Positions 1 through 9,343 of a stretch of 64,000 nucleotides of DNA are shown here, in pieces. The notes beneath the pieces were generated by a model. That model did not search any database. It was not told where the DNA came from and saw only the letters and a program-made list of their open reading frames with translations. The stretch covers positions 52,632 to 116,631 of the forward strand of contig CBDCUL010000014.1 in the NCBI GenBank assembly GCA_965222855.1. Direction: 5' to 3'. Within the stretch, counting starts at the first letter, position 1. Each line of letters starts with the position of its first letter. This DNA comes from JABABV01 sp965222855. GTDB lineage: Bacteria > Bacillota_I > Bacilli_A > Mycoplasmatales > JABABV01. A program made the translations under genes and the position numbers.

Positions 1-455
1 ACGTCTTTTCATTATCTTATTTATTAAGTTTTTATTGTACATTTATTGTGATTCTAATTATTAATATGTGTAACTTATATTTTGTGAAAATATCTAATTT
101 TCACAAAACAATTTTAATTTCGGTTTTTGTTAATTTGTTGATTATCCCAATTAACATTTATATCGATCAAACCATTAATTTTACAGCGGCGATTAATAAC
201 GTTTTAATGGAACCGTTCATTTTAATTAGCTATATTTTAATTTGGTTATATTTTGTTTTTCCAATCATCGAATATATTGTAAATTGATATTTAAATATAC
301 TCGTTAAAATTATGATTTTTTTAAACCGCATTAATTTTATGTATACTTTTCATAACCAAACATTCAGTATTATTATGATTGTTTTATGATCTTTGTTATT
401 ATTATTTTTATTATGAATAATTGAGTTCATTATAATGAAAAAATGTTATAATTAA
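1..455 (+). CDS. comEC: ComEC/Rec2 competence membrane protein, C-terminal part (5' truncated by window)
   Basis: The reading frame is open from the first bases of the window to TAA at 453-455, with TGA read as Trp at 285, 387 and 414. The fragment is almost entirely hydrophobic, with three or four membrane segments, and resembles the C-terminal part of the ComEC competence domain (an N-L-x-x-I-P-I region between membrane helices). ComEC forms the membrane channel for single-stranded DNA during uptake. Its position immediately before holA matches the usual Firmicutes/Mollicutes order comEC-holA and supports the call. Only about 150 residues are visible, so the identification rests on context as much as on sequence. 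The catalytic or channel part would lie upstream of the window. Confidence 0.6.
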
Positions 456-467
456 GAAGGTGATTTT

Positions 468-1370
468 TTGATTTATTTATTATATAGCGAAGATAAAATT
501 TGATTAGATAATCAATATTCATTTTTATGCAAGAAAATAGGCAGTGACTATAATACTTTTTCATATGAATGAAATATTGAAAATAAAATCATTATTTTAA
601 ATCAAATTTTAAACAATGATTTGTTTGTAAATAAGAAAATAATCTTGATCAAACATTATAAAAGTGATCAAGAAATTAATAATATTATTAAAAAATGAAA
701 TTCCGATCAACAAGAATTAGTAATAATTATTACTAGTGTTGATAAATTAGTATTAAAATTAAATCCCAAAATAAAAATTTTAAAAAATACTAATTTATCT
801 TCTAAAAAACTAAATAAGAAAACTTTGTTACAAATGTTTTTAGATAATAATAATCTTAAAATTGAACCTAATTTATTTGATTGATTGATTAATAATAATA
901 TCGCAATTGAAAATATCATTGCTGAATTATCAAAAATAAAACATTTAGATTACATCACATTTAACGATGTTCAAAATTATGCTGATTTAAAAATCAATAA
1001 CTCTATTTTTGAATTATTAGATAATTTATGAACTATGAATTTTGGTCAATTATTAAAAATTTATAATAATCTTGATTTAAATATTAATCAAATTTTTTAT
1101 TTTATTAATAATGAATATAAAAATATTTATCTTATTAAATCTTTATTAAAAATTTATTCTAGAACAGAAGTTCAAGAACAATTAAAAATGCATCCTTATC
1201 GGTTCAATAATTTATTAAAAAAATCTCAAAAAATTGATTTTAAAACGTTGCATAAAATTTTTGAAATTTTTAAAGAAAATCAAATTAATCTCTATAAATT
1301 TTTTATAGATAAATCAACAATAACTCAAATTTTAATTTATGATATTAATAAACTAATATGTATAATATAA
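468..1370 (+). CDS. holA: DNA polymerase III delta subunit (clamp-loader subunit)
   Basis: This is a 300-residue protein in the size range of HolA. The delta subunit opens the sliding clamp as part of the clamp-loader complex at the replication fork. The start chosen is TTG at 468, preceded by a good ribosome site (AAGAAGGTG, 454-462). The next ATG (1035) lies deep inside the domain. Several in-frame TGA codons are read as Trp. The N-terminal part (MIYLLYSEDKIWLD) fits the nucleotide-fold start of the family, and the C-terminal half is the helical collar-like region. Sequence is strongly Lys/Asn/Ile biased, as is common for this fast-evolving gene in Mollicutes. The comEC neighbour supports the call. 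Confidence 0.78.
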
Positions 1371-1389
1371 ATATGAGGTGTATTAAAAT

Positions 1390-1995
1390 ATGTTATCAAA
1401 ATTTAAAGATGTTTTAAAAAGATATAGTATTTTTATGATTTTATATATATTTACTTATGTGTCTGTAATCGAGATTACAAACTTCTTTTGATTATATATT
1501 GTTTTAGGAATTTTAATAGGAATTTCCTTTTTATCATATTTAATTTTTAAATATGATAAAAATGAACCTTTATCAGATTATAGCTATGATGCTATGGTCG
1601 TATTTATTTTATTATTATTATTCACATTATGTATTAAAACTGCGGTAGCTGAATATCAATTAATCTTTATGTTGAGTTTTGCTGGGATATCACTTTTATT
1701 TATTATTTTAGCTTTTAGTTTAAAAAAAATCTCAGAACATGCATTAATTATTTTAGTTACCATTTCACTTTCTTTATTAACTTTAGCGCTATTTCAATTA
1801 GTTGAAATAGCAACAGGGACAAGAGGATCGTTATTCTTATACATTACGATTACATTATTAACAGCAATTCCAATGTCACTATTTTTTAGTACTAACTTAT
1901 TTCATAAACATTATGATAAACATTACAAAATCTGCCCAATATTAAATAGAGATTTGAATTCTAAATTAGCAATTCAGAGTCAGAAAGAGGATTAG
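1390..1995 (+). CDS. Hypothetical polytopic membrane protein
   Basis: This is a 201-residue protein starting at ATG 1390 with an upstream GAGGTG at about 1375. It shows roughly six hydrophobic segments: two near the N-terminus (about residues 12-55), then pairs covering about 68-120 and 125-175. A hydrophilic, His/Lys-rich C-terminal tail follows (FHKHYDKHYK). I do not recognise a family. It lies 20 bases after holA and 4 bases before the Lys-rich protein gene, so it is probably co-transcribed with both. One TGA is read as Trp near residue 34. A transport or membrane-organisation role is possible but nothing in the sequence specifies it. Confidence 0.6.
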
Positions 1996-1999
1996 AACT

Positions 2000-2384
2000 A
2001 TGCCAACTACTAAAAAAACTACTGCCGCAGTTAAAAATACAGCTGTTACAACAAAAAAACCAATTAAAAAAGTAGTTAAAAAAACGTCAGTAGCAACAAA
2101 AAAACCAATTAAAAAACCAATTAAAAAAACAGTTACAACAACTGCTAAACCTTTAAAAAATGCACCACAAGCAAAACCTGCTATGGAAATTTTAAAAGAA
2201 AGCGGTACGCTGGCAAAAGATATTTCTAAAAAAAGCATTTGTTGAATCAAAAGACTTTATTCAAAAACATGATATAGTAAATAAATCTAAAACAGTTACC
2301 AAAAAAGCAGTTAAAAAAAGCAATAATATTTTTAAAAGTAGCGTTCGAAAAATCAAAAACCTGTTTAGTAAAAAAAAGAAATAA
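2000..2384 (+). CDS. Lys/Thr-rich basic protein, frameshifted
   Basis: The first about 75 residues are low complexity, built from repeated KKPIKK, TTKK and AVKNTAV-like blocks. The composition recalls histone H1-like or nucleoid-associated tails and could bind DNA or RNA; that is inference from composition only. In the annotated frame the gene stops just after a run of seven A at 2228-2234. With six A the frame continues (AFVESKDFIQKH...) to a stop at 2382-2384, giving about 127 residues ending in a further Lys-rich tail (FSKKKK). The ribosome site AGAGGA lies 9 bases before ATG 2000. The A-run indel could be a sequencing error or a slippery, phase-variable tract. Opposite-strand ORFs here are shadows of the repeat. 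Confidence 0.55.
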
Positions 2385-2396
2385 CATTTTAAGATA

Positions 2397-2681
2397 ATGT
2401 CATTTTACAATCAAAGTTATTACCAATTTTCACACCACGCTATTCAAAGAATAAAAGAACGATTAAATATTCCTAAAGAATCAGAACTAGCTGTTAAAAA
2501 TTTTATTATTAACCAAATTAAAAACAGTGCTTATTCTTTTGATCAAGATCAATTTACATACGTTGATATTTCAAGCGGAAATAAATATCGTGATTTTTAT
2601 GTTATTATTGAAAAAAATAACAACTTAATTATTACTGTTACAAAAATGTCAGGGAGTAAAATATTAAGTTTAATGACTTAA
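2397..2681 (+). CDS. Small hypothetical protein
   Basis: This is a 94-residue soluble protein. Its N-terminal stretch (FSHHAIQRIKERLNI) has the H-x-x-x-R-x-x-x-R pattern seen at the start of some small DUF4258-like or relaxase/toxin-like folds, but I cannot place it confidently in any family. The rest is a mixed alpha/beta pattern with YVDISSGN and FYVIIE strands. No strong ribosome site precedes ATG 2397. It lies 12 bases after the Lys-rich gene and 15 before the DUF2779 gene, so it is probably translated from the same transcript. If it is DUF4258-like the homologues are often next to defence or mobile genes, but there is no other sign of that here. Confidence 0.5.
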   Translation: MSFYNQSYYQFSHHAIQRIKERLNIPKESELAVKNFIINQIKNSAYSFDQDQFTYVDISSGNKYRDFYVIIEKNNNLIITVTKMSGSKILSLMT

Positions 2682-2696
2682 TATTTTTTAATAAAT

Positions 2697-4316
2697 ATGA
2701 GAATAACTAAAAAACAATTTATCGATTACTTAAAATGTCGCCGTTTATCATGACTAAATATTAAAAGTAATTTCATGAAAAACCAACACAACACACTTGA
2801 TTATTTAAAACCAGAAGAAGAAAACGAAACTTTATTAGATGGCGCTCAAATTGGTGAGTTAGCTAGAAAATATTTTGAGTACAATAACCGTGCTATTAAT
2901 ATTGATTTTTTTAAAAAATGAAGATAACAAAATATCGCAAACAAAAAAAGCCATCAAAAATAAAACCCAAGTTATTTTTGAAGGTTTCTTTTCGATTGAT
3001 AATTTAGTAGTTAAACCAGATATTTTAAAATACAATAAAGCAACTAACTCATATACTTTAATTGAAGTAAAGGCAACAACAAAAGTTAAACCAGAACATT
3101 GTTTAGATGTTATGTTTCAATATTTAGTGCTAACTAAAATGGGTTTAAAAATCAATGGCATATTATTAATGTTTGTAAATAAAGATTATTCACGTAGTGG
3201 TGAATTAGATGTGACAAAATTATTTAGTGTAACAAGTATTGCTTTTATTAATTAAAAAGAACAGATGACATTTTTTGATTTTATCAAACATTGAGAAAGT
3301 CAAAATGATTTTGATAAATTAATTACCAAAATCGCGAAAAATAATACTGAAAAATTAATTCCCGAAATTCAAATTAATACGCAATGTAGTGGTTGCCCTT
3401 TCAACGATAATAAATTTTGTTTATTAGAAATTGAAAAAGTACCAGTTCTGCATAATATCAAAGAATTAAACCGCATTAGTTTAAAATTAATTCACAAATT
3501 ACTTTATGAAAAAGGAATTAAAAATTAGTCAATATACCCCCAAAAGACTTAACGACACCAAATGCTGTTAATAAATTAAAAATTCAACAATATAGTATTA
3601 TTCATGATAAAACTTTTGTTGCCAAAACAGCTGTTCTAGGTTTAATGGAAGATTATGAGTATCCGCTATATATGTTGGATTTTGAAACATGAAAATCAGC
3701 AGAACCAAAATTAGACAATACAAACCTTATGAACAACTACCATTCCAATATTCAATTCACGTTATTTTGAATGCTGATTTTGATTGAAAAACTAATAAAA
3801 ATATTAAACATTATGCTTTTCTATCTTCAACGCAACAAGATAGCCGTTATCAATTAGCAAAACAATTGATCATCGATTTAAAAAGTCATGGCGAAGGAAC
3901 TTTTTGTTGCTTATAGTAAATCATTTGAAATTGGTTGTGTCAAAAGAATGGCTGATTTATTTCCGGATTTAAAAGAACAGCTAGTTGCCATATCAAGAAA
4001 TTTTGTTGATTTATTAGATTTCTTTAATAAGTTTTACATTTACAATAAAAACTTTTTAGGTAAAACATCAATCAAATCCACACTACCAGCATTTGAAAAA
4101 CAATTTTCATATAATAATTTAGTCGTTCAAAAAGGGACGCAAGCTTCTTTTATTTATCGTAAATTTATGGAAAATATCATTTCCGAAACAGAATGACAAG
4201 AAAATTATTATCAAGATATGCTAAAATATTGTAATCAAGATACACTAGCAATGGTTATTTTATGACAAAAAATTATAGAATTAGTAGCTAACCCAGGAGA
4301 TGATCACCATTTATAA
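2697..4316 (+). pseudogene. DUF2779 (RecB-like plus DEDD-like) nuclease, broken by several lesions
   Basis: Stitched across frames this is a full-length DUF2779-type protein of about 540 residues. The order is an N-terminal region (FIDYLKCRR), a PD-(D/E)xK nuclease core (KPDILKYN then LIEVKATT), a Cys cluster (CSGCPF...C) like those of Cas4/AddB-type iron-sulphur nucleases, a DEDD-type motif (LDFETW) and the conserved KPYEQLPFQYS and SIKSTLPAF blocks. Lesions: a +1 shift in the T7/A6 run at 2906-2918; an in-frame TAA at 3253-3255; a one-base loss near 3525-3528; a one-base loss near 3717-3720; and an extra T at about 3901-3905. The stop overlaps the start of fmt. Function would be DNA or RNA end processing. 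Whether it is truly dead or badly sequenced is unresolved. Confidence 0.65.
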
Positions 4317-5254
4317 AATTATTTTAGCAGGTACACCAGCATTTGCGTATCCAATATTTGAAAAATTAATTAATAATAATGATTATCAAATAGTAGCAAT
4401 CATTACCCAACCAGATAAAATTAATCAAAGAAATAACAAAATTAATTTTTCACCAATTAAAAAATTAGCACTCAAATATCAAATAAAATTATTACAACCA
4501 AAAAAAATTAATAATATTTTAGATGATCTTAAAGCACTTGATTATGATTTATTATTAACTTGCGCATACGGGCAATTTTTAAGCATTGAAGTACTAAACG
4601 TTGCCAAAGTAAGTTCGTTGAATATTCACGCCTCTTTACTACCTAAATTAAGAGGTGGCGCACCAATTCATCACGCTGTTATTAAAGGTTATCCAACAAC
4701 TGGGATAACACTAATGCATATGGAAAAGAAAATGGATGCTGGAAATATTATTTTTCAAAAAGAAATCCCAATTAATGATGAAGATTACAGTTGGGATTAT
4801 TCATGACAATCTATCACAATTAGCAACTGATAGTATTGAAGAGTGATTAACTTTATTTTTTAATAAAGATTATCAAGAACGTAAACAAATTACTAGTGAA
4901 GTAACATTTGGATTAAATATTACTAAACAAGAAAGATACATAAGTTGAGAAAATTCGGCACAAAATATTTATAATCAAATTAGAGGTTTAAATCCTTGAC
5001 CAATTGCTTTAGCCAATTTCAACAATAACACTTTCAAAATTATTAGTGCAAAAATCGCTATAAATAACGATCAAAACAACAATTTTCAACCAGGAACAAT
5101 TATTAATGTTGATGAAAATGGCCTATTAATTAGCACTGGTTCTAGGGAAAATATTTTAATTAAAATGATCGTTTGACCGTATAAACCAAAAATGAGTATT
5201 AAGGAATTCATTAAAGGGAATCCTCTTTTTAAAATTAATCAAATATTAAATTAA
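4300..5254 (+). CDS. fmt: Methionyl-tRNA formyltransferase, one frameshift
   Basis: Fmt transfers a formyl group from 10-formyl-THF to initiator Met-tRNA. The start of the fold (IILAGTPAFA), the folate-site block (LNIHASLLPKLRGGAPIHHAVI) and GITLMHMEKKMDAG are typical. The frame breaks near 4790: reading AGTTGGG as AGTGGG restores the expected HDNLSQLATDSIEEW segment, and the frame then runs to TAA at 5252-5254. Total length is about 315 residues, normal for Fmt. ATG 4300 is placed inside the end of the DUF2779 gene. An AGGAG motif directly abuts it, so a start a few codons later (ATT, about 4309) is also possible. Translation is probably coupled to the upstream gene. Confidence 0.85.
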
Positions 5255-5307
5255 CAAATATGATAAAATTATATTTAGTAATTTAAATTTTGCAAAAGGA
5301 GTTTTCT

Positions 5308-5847
5308 ATGAATAATAATCGAAAAACCATATTACACATTAGTTTAATTAGTATGTTTGGTGGCTTAGCATTTATATTAGCTTACGCTCCTTTTTTAACT
5401 ATCAGGTTATCATATGGTGATATTGAATTTTCGGATGTCTTGTGCTTTTTCTTATTAATCTTTTCGCGAAAATTTCCTTTTATTATAATCGCAATATTCG
5501 CACCATTCTTAAGTGACTTATGTGGGCCTTTTCCAATCTATGCCCCAGCCACATTAATCAGTAGAACAATTTCGACAATAATTATTGTATTAGCAACTCA
5601 CAAATTAAAGTTTAATAAATATCAAGATTTTTTAATTTTAGCTTTTGTGTTGCTCTTAGTTAGTGTTGCGATTATCTTCGTTTATTATATTAATGACATT
5701 ATCATTTATGGCACTTCAGTAGCTTATTTAAATGTTACATCTAATATAATTCAATATGTTGTTGTCATCCCAATTGTAATGATGATTGCAATCCAAATAC
5801 CAAATATTAGAAAAGCGACCGCATCAAAATTAAATCAATTAAACTAA
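5308..5847 (+). CDS. ECF transporter S component-like membrane protein
   Basis: This is a 179-residue protein with about five or six membrane helices and an N-terminal pattern (ISLISMFGGLAFILAYAPF...LSYGDIEFSDV) typical of ECF-type S components, the substrate-binding subunits of vitamin or cofactor importers. It has a perfect AAAGGAG ribosome site before ATG 5308. The substrate cannot be told from sequence, and no ECF ATPase (EcfA) or EcfT gene is in the window. That fits group II ECF systems, where S components use a shared energising module. A candidate promoter (TAAAATTATATTTAG region) lies near 5260-5280. The gene is followed 14 bases later by lepA and may be co-transcribed with it. Confidence 0.65.
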   Translation: MNNNRKTILHISLISMFGGLAFILAYAPFLTIRLSYGDIEFSDVLCFFLLIFSRKFPFIIIAIFAPFLSDLCGPFPIYAPATLISRTISTIIIVLATHKLKFNKYQDFLILAFVLLLVSVAIIFVYYINDIIIYGTSVAYLNVTSNIIQYVVVIPIVMMIAIQIPNIRKATASKLNQLN

Positions 5848-5861
5848 GGAGTGGAATATCA

Positions 5862-7679
5862 ATGTCTAATAATCAAAATAAAAAATTAATTAGAAATTTT
5901 TCTATTATCGCCCATATTGATCATGGAAAATCAACATTAGCAGATCGTTTGTTAGAACTAACAAAAACTGTTAATAAAAGAGATATGAAAGCGCAATTAC
6001 TAGATTCAATGGAGTTAGAACAAGAGCGTGGTATTACAATTAAATTAAACGCAGTTCAATTAAAATATTTTGATAAAAGAGATAATAATGAATATATCTT
6101 TAATTTAATTGATACTCCAGGACATGTTGATTTCACTTATGAAGTATCGCGTTCAATGGCAGCTTGTGAAGGTGCTATTTTAGTTGTTGATGCAAGCCAA
6201 GGGATTGAAGCGCAAACTTTAGCAAATGTTTTTTTAGCTCTAGATAATAATTTAGAAGTGCTTCCAGTTATTAATAAGATTGATTTACCAAGTGCAGATC
6301 CAGAAAAAGTTGCTAGTGAAATTGAATCAACAATTGGTTTAGATGCTTCATTAGCTCCACGAATATCTGCTAAAAGTGGTTTAAATGTTGAAAAAGTTTT
6401 AGAATATATTGTTGATTATGTACCTTGACCAAAAGATGCTGATGATGATAAACCGCTTAAAGCACTAATTTTTGATTCTTATTTTGATTCATATCGTGGT
6501 GCAGTTATTTTCATTCGTGTTAAAGAAGGAACAATCAAATTAGGGGATAATATTAAATTGTTTTCTAATGGTTTTGATTGTGAAGTTAGCGCAATTGGAA
6601 TTAAAACACCAAAAGAAGTTAAGTGCGATATTTTAAGAGCTGGTGAAGTTGGTTGAATATCTGCTCATATTAGAGATATTAGTAAAATCCAAATCGGAGA
6701 TACTATTACACAACAAGATAATCCATGTAAAGTGCCGTTACCAGGTTATAAAAAATTAAACCCAATGGTCTTTTGTGGGTTCTATCCAATCGACAATGCC
6801 CAATACCAAGATCTAAAAGATGCGTTGCATAAAATATTATTATCTGACAGCTCTTTAATATTTGAACCAGAAAGCTCAAAAGCACTTGGTTTTGGCTTCA
6901 GAATTGGATTTTTAGGGTTATTACATATGGAAATCATTCAAGAGCGCTTAGAGCGTGAATATAACATTCCGTTAATAGCGACAGCTCCATCAGTAAAATA
7001 CATTATTCACGATCATAAAAATCAAATTATCAAAGTTGATAATCCTGCCAATTTTCCAGATCGTCAAATAATTCAAAAAATTGAAGAACCATATGTTCGT
7101 GCAACAATTATGACACCAGATAAATATGTCGGTGCTTTAATGGAGTTATGTCAAAGAAAAAGAGGAAGCTATTTAGATTTAGAATACATCGATCAAAATC
7201 GTCGTAATTTAATATATGCCATTCCTTTATCAGAAATTGTTTTTGATTTCTTTGATAATTTAAAATCAATTTCTCAAGGTTACGCTTCTTTCGATTATGA
7301 ATTAATTGGTTACCGTGTATCTAAATTAGTTAAAATGAGTATTTTATTGAATGGTGAATCAGTTGACGCACTATCATTAATTGTTCATCGTGACCAAGCT
7401 TTCTATCGTGGTAGAGCACTAGTCAAGAAATTAAAAGAGATTATTCCACGTCAAAACTTTGAAATTCCAATTCAAGCAGCGATCGGTTCACAAGTGATTT
7501 CGCGTGAAACAGTTAAAGCAATGCGTAAAAATGTTTTATCTAAATGTTACGGTGGCGATATCACTCGTAAGAAGAAATTATTAGAGAAGCAGAAAAAAGG
7601 GAAAAAGAAATTAAAAGCGATCGGTCGTGTTGAATTACCACAAGATGCTTTTATAGCAGTATTAAAACTTTCTGAATAA
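5862..7679 (+). CDS. lepA: Elongation factor 4 (LepA), translational GTPase
   Basis: LepA is a ribosome-associated GTPase that acts on stalled or mis-translocated ribosomes. At 605 residues it is full length. GTPase motifs are intact: G1 AHIDHGKS (about residues 18-25), G3 DTPGHVDF, G4 NKIDL. The EF-G-like domains follow, and the LepA-specific C-terminal domain ends with a basic block (KKKLLEKQKKGKKK) and VELPQDAFIAVLKL, both diagnostic. TGA codons in the frame (e.g. at 6426) encode Trp. The ribosome site AAGGAGTGG precedes ATG 5862. The gene is intact, in contrast to the frameshifted region just upstream. Confidence 0.97.
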
Positions 7680-7691
7680 TTTATATTTTTC

Positions 7692-7720
7692 TTTACTTTT
7701 TAATATTTATTTGGTATAAT
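7692..7720 (+). promoter_or_regulatory. Strong sigma-70 type promoter with extended -10
   Basis: The -35 is TTTACT (7692-7697), followed by an exact 17-base spacer and -10 TATAAT (7715-7720). A TG dinucleotide one base upstream of the -10 makes it an extended -10 promoter. It fires into the gene-poor stretch after lepA; the predicted start is at about 7727. Confidence 0.65.
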
Positions 7721-7728
7721 AGAGAAAC

Positions 7729-7762
7729 ATTTTATTTGAGCAATGTACTCCAAGTAAAATGT
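7729..7762 (+). promoter_or_regulatory. 5'-proximal RNA hairpin
   Basis: CATTTTATTT-GAG pairs with CTC-C-AAGTAAAATG to give about 13 base pairs with a seven-base loop. It begins a few bases after the predicted start of transcription and contains the ATG of the tiny ORF (7759) in its 3' arm. It could stabilise the transcript or mask the start codon. Confidence 0.45.
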
Positions 7763-7920
7763 ACAAACAAAGATTACTTATTTATTTTTTCATTTTAGAA
7801 CTTTTTAGTTCATTTATACTTTACTCTTATATATTCACTATTTTATTTATTTTTTTTATTGTAACATCCTATATTTTAATAATTTTTATCTTCCTATATT
7901 TTAATTTTTTCAATTTATAA
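7759..7920 (+). CDS. Possible 53-residue hydrophobic mini-protein
   Basis: A short reading frame runs from ATG 7759 to TAA 7920. The peptide starts MYKQRLLIYFF and is then almost entirely Phe/Ile/Leu/Tyr, enough for one or two membrane helices, with no charged residue after the first quarter. It lies between a strong promoter (7692-7720) and a strong terminator (7959-7986), so it fills a complete small transcription unit. No good ribosome site precedes it and the start codon is within a hairpin. The DNA is a T-rich tract in which chance open frames are common, so this may equally be a noncoding RNA or simply spacer. Small hydrophobic peptides of this kind occur as type I toxins, but no antitoxin RNA was identified. 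Confidence 0.25.
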   Translation: MYKQRLLIYFFILELFSSFILYSYIFTILFIFFIVTSYILIIFIFLYFNFFNL

Positions 7921-7958
7921 TTACATTGATCTGTAATTTTATATAATTTAATAATTAT

Positions 7959-7986
7959 AAAAACCAACTTCTAAAGTTGGTTTTTT
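7959..7986 (+). terminator. Rho-independent terminator
   Basis: AAAACCAACTT, loop CTAA, AAGTTGGTTTT followed by a T run. The stem is perfect. It closes the small unit that starts at the 7692-7720 promoter, so that transcript would be about 260 bases. Confidence 0.85.
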
Positions 7987-8110
7987 CTCTTTCTATAACC
8001 TTTCTATAACATTAATATATCAATTAATAACATTTAAAATAAGATATAATATTAATAGGGAAGGTAATTATATATATAATATATAGTTTACTATTGGAGG
8101 AAATAATAAA
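7987..8110 (+). promoter_or_regulatory. Promoter region of the Fic-like gene, with a tandem 10-base repeat
   Basis: Two adjacent copies of TTTCTATAAC lie at 7990-8010, just after the terminator. A TATAAT at 8045-8050 is a likely -10 without a clear -35. A GGAGG ribosome site at about 8096-8100 precedes ATG 8111. The repeated decamer could be an operator; this is a guess. Confidence 0.4.
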
Positions 8111-9325
8111 ATGAATAAATATTATACAAAATTTACAGACGATATATATATGTCTAAAAAAAATATTATCCAAAAATTAGGAAAAAATTATAATGAATTA
8201 GTTTGAAACAACATTAAAGAATATCGCTTTCATTATGCGCATCAATTACCAGTAAAAAATGATGCTAACAATAAGTTATATTTAGTGTTAACTCCTAAAA
8301 TAATGCTTAAAGAAACTAACATCATTAAAAAATTATCAGCTTTATCAGTTTACAATCATCAATATATTGATCTATCAAAAAGAAATCCCCGATTAGCTAG
8401 TTTTAAAGATTGACAACAAACAGCGCTTTTACAGGAAGTAATTTCTTTAAGTGAGATTCAACAACATCCTGTTACTTTCTCAGCGATGCTAGATATTATT
8501 AATTTAAGAAGTACACCATCTAATGAAGATGAATTAATGACTAGTAAATTTTTTAACATTATTAAAAAAACTATTACCAACCCTGAAAAAAAAATAACAA
8601 TTAATGAATTAATCGCTTTTTATAAAAATTTAAATAGTATGCATCAAGTTCATTCGAGTAATTCAACTAATAAAAAATTAGTAATTTCAGAAAATTTTAA
8701 AAATTTAATTAATTTTTTAAACTTAGATTGTGACTATTCGTTTTTCACAAAAGCTGCAGTTGCTTTTTACGCTGTTAAAAATAATAAATTTTTTGACAAA
8801 CATAGTGATGTTATGGCATTTGTCTTATTTTATCGTGTCATTGCTAGTTGCGGATATCAAACATATTTAGGATCAATTAATTTAATTGAGAATTGTTTGC
8901 AAGAAAAAGAGTATAATTTAGAAAACGCCTTCCAAGAAACAACGAACTATCAAGGTGACATTACTTATTTATTAAATGTCTTTTTAGATGGTGCTAAAAA
9001 AGCAATCTCAGCTTATGAAATTAAAATGGAAAATTTATTACTTGATTATCAAATGAGTGATCATAAATTATCAATTTTAGAAAACGAGTTAGCAATTAAA
9101 GATATTGTTAATATGAATCCTTTAATTTCATATCGTCAAGCCAAATTCTTTATTAACCACAATCAAGCAGATACCCACTATGATTTAAATCATTTTCGTA
9201 ATTTCACAAAATGTAGTTATGAAACAGCCCGCTATTCAATGGATAATTTAGTTAATCATAATTTTTATGAAAAACAAAAAATCGGTAAGAAATTCGTTTA
9301 TAAAACTACTACTAATTTAAATTAA
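8111..9325 (+). CDS. Fic-like fold protein with winged-helix C-terminus, catalytic motif degenerate
   Basis: This is a 404-residue protein. The middle (about 110-310) follows the helical layout of Fic proteins: an early LQEVISLSEI helix, ITINELIAFYKNLN, the AVKNNKFFDKHSDVMAFVLFYRVI segment where H-P-F-x-x-G-N-G-R would sit, and GDITYLLNVFLDGAKKAI, which resembles the usual D-x-T-x-W-x-x-F-F-L helix. The catalytic His and Gly-Asn-Gly-Arg are absent, so AMPylation is unlikely. The last about 70 residues (LISYRQAKFFI...CSYETARYSMDNLVNHNFYEKQKIGKKFVYKT) look like the winged-helix DNA-binding tail of many Fic proteins. I infer a regulatory or adaptor role. It has its own promoter region and a GGAGG ribosome site. 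Other readings of the family are possible. Confidence 0.45.
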
Positions 9326-9343
9326 GTTTTTTGGAGGACAGCA

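Noticed and set aside
1966..2250. Minus-strand hydrophobic ORF opposite the Lys/Thr-rich gene
   Set aside because: A Lys/Thr repeat on plus always yields a Phe/Val/Gly-rich antisense frame; there is no start signal on minus.
6429..6731. Apparent gene break in lepA (and likewise in aspS, relA, tkt, lplA, ispG)
   Set aside because: The breaks are TGA codons read as Trp under code 4; each protein is continuous and full length.
7720..8045. tRNA, tmRNA, SRP RNA or RNase P RNA in the gene-poor stretch after lepA
   Set aside because: No conserved T-loop, GNAR tetraloop helix 8 or P4-type sequence was found; the region has only the described hairpin, T-rich ORF and terminator.
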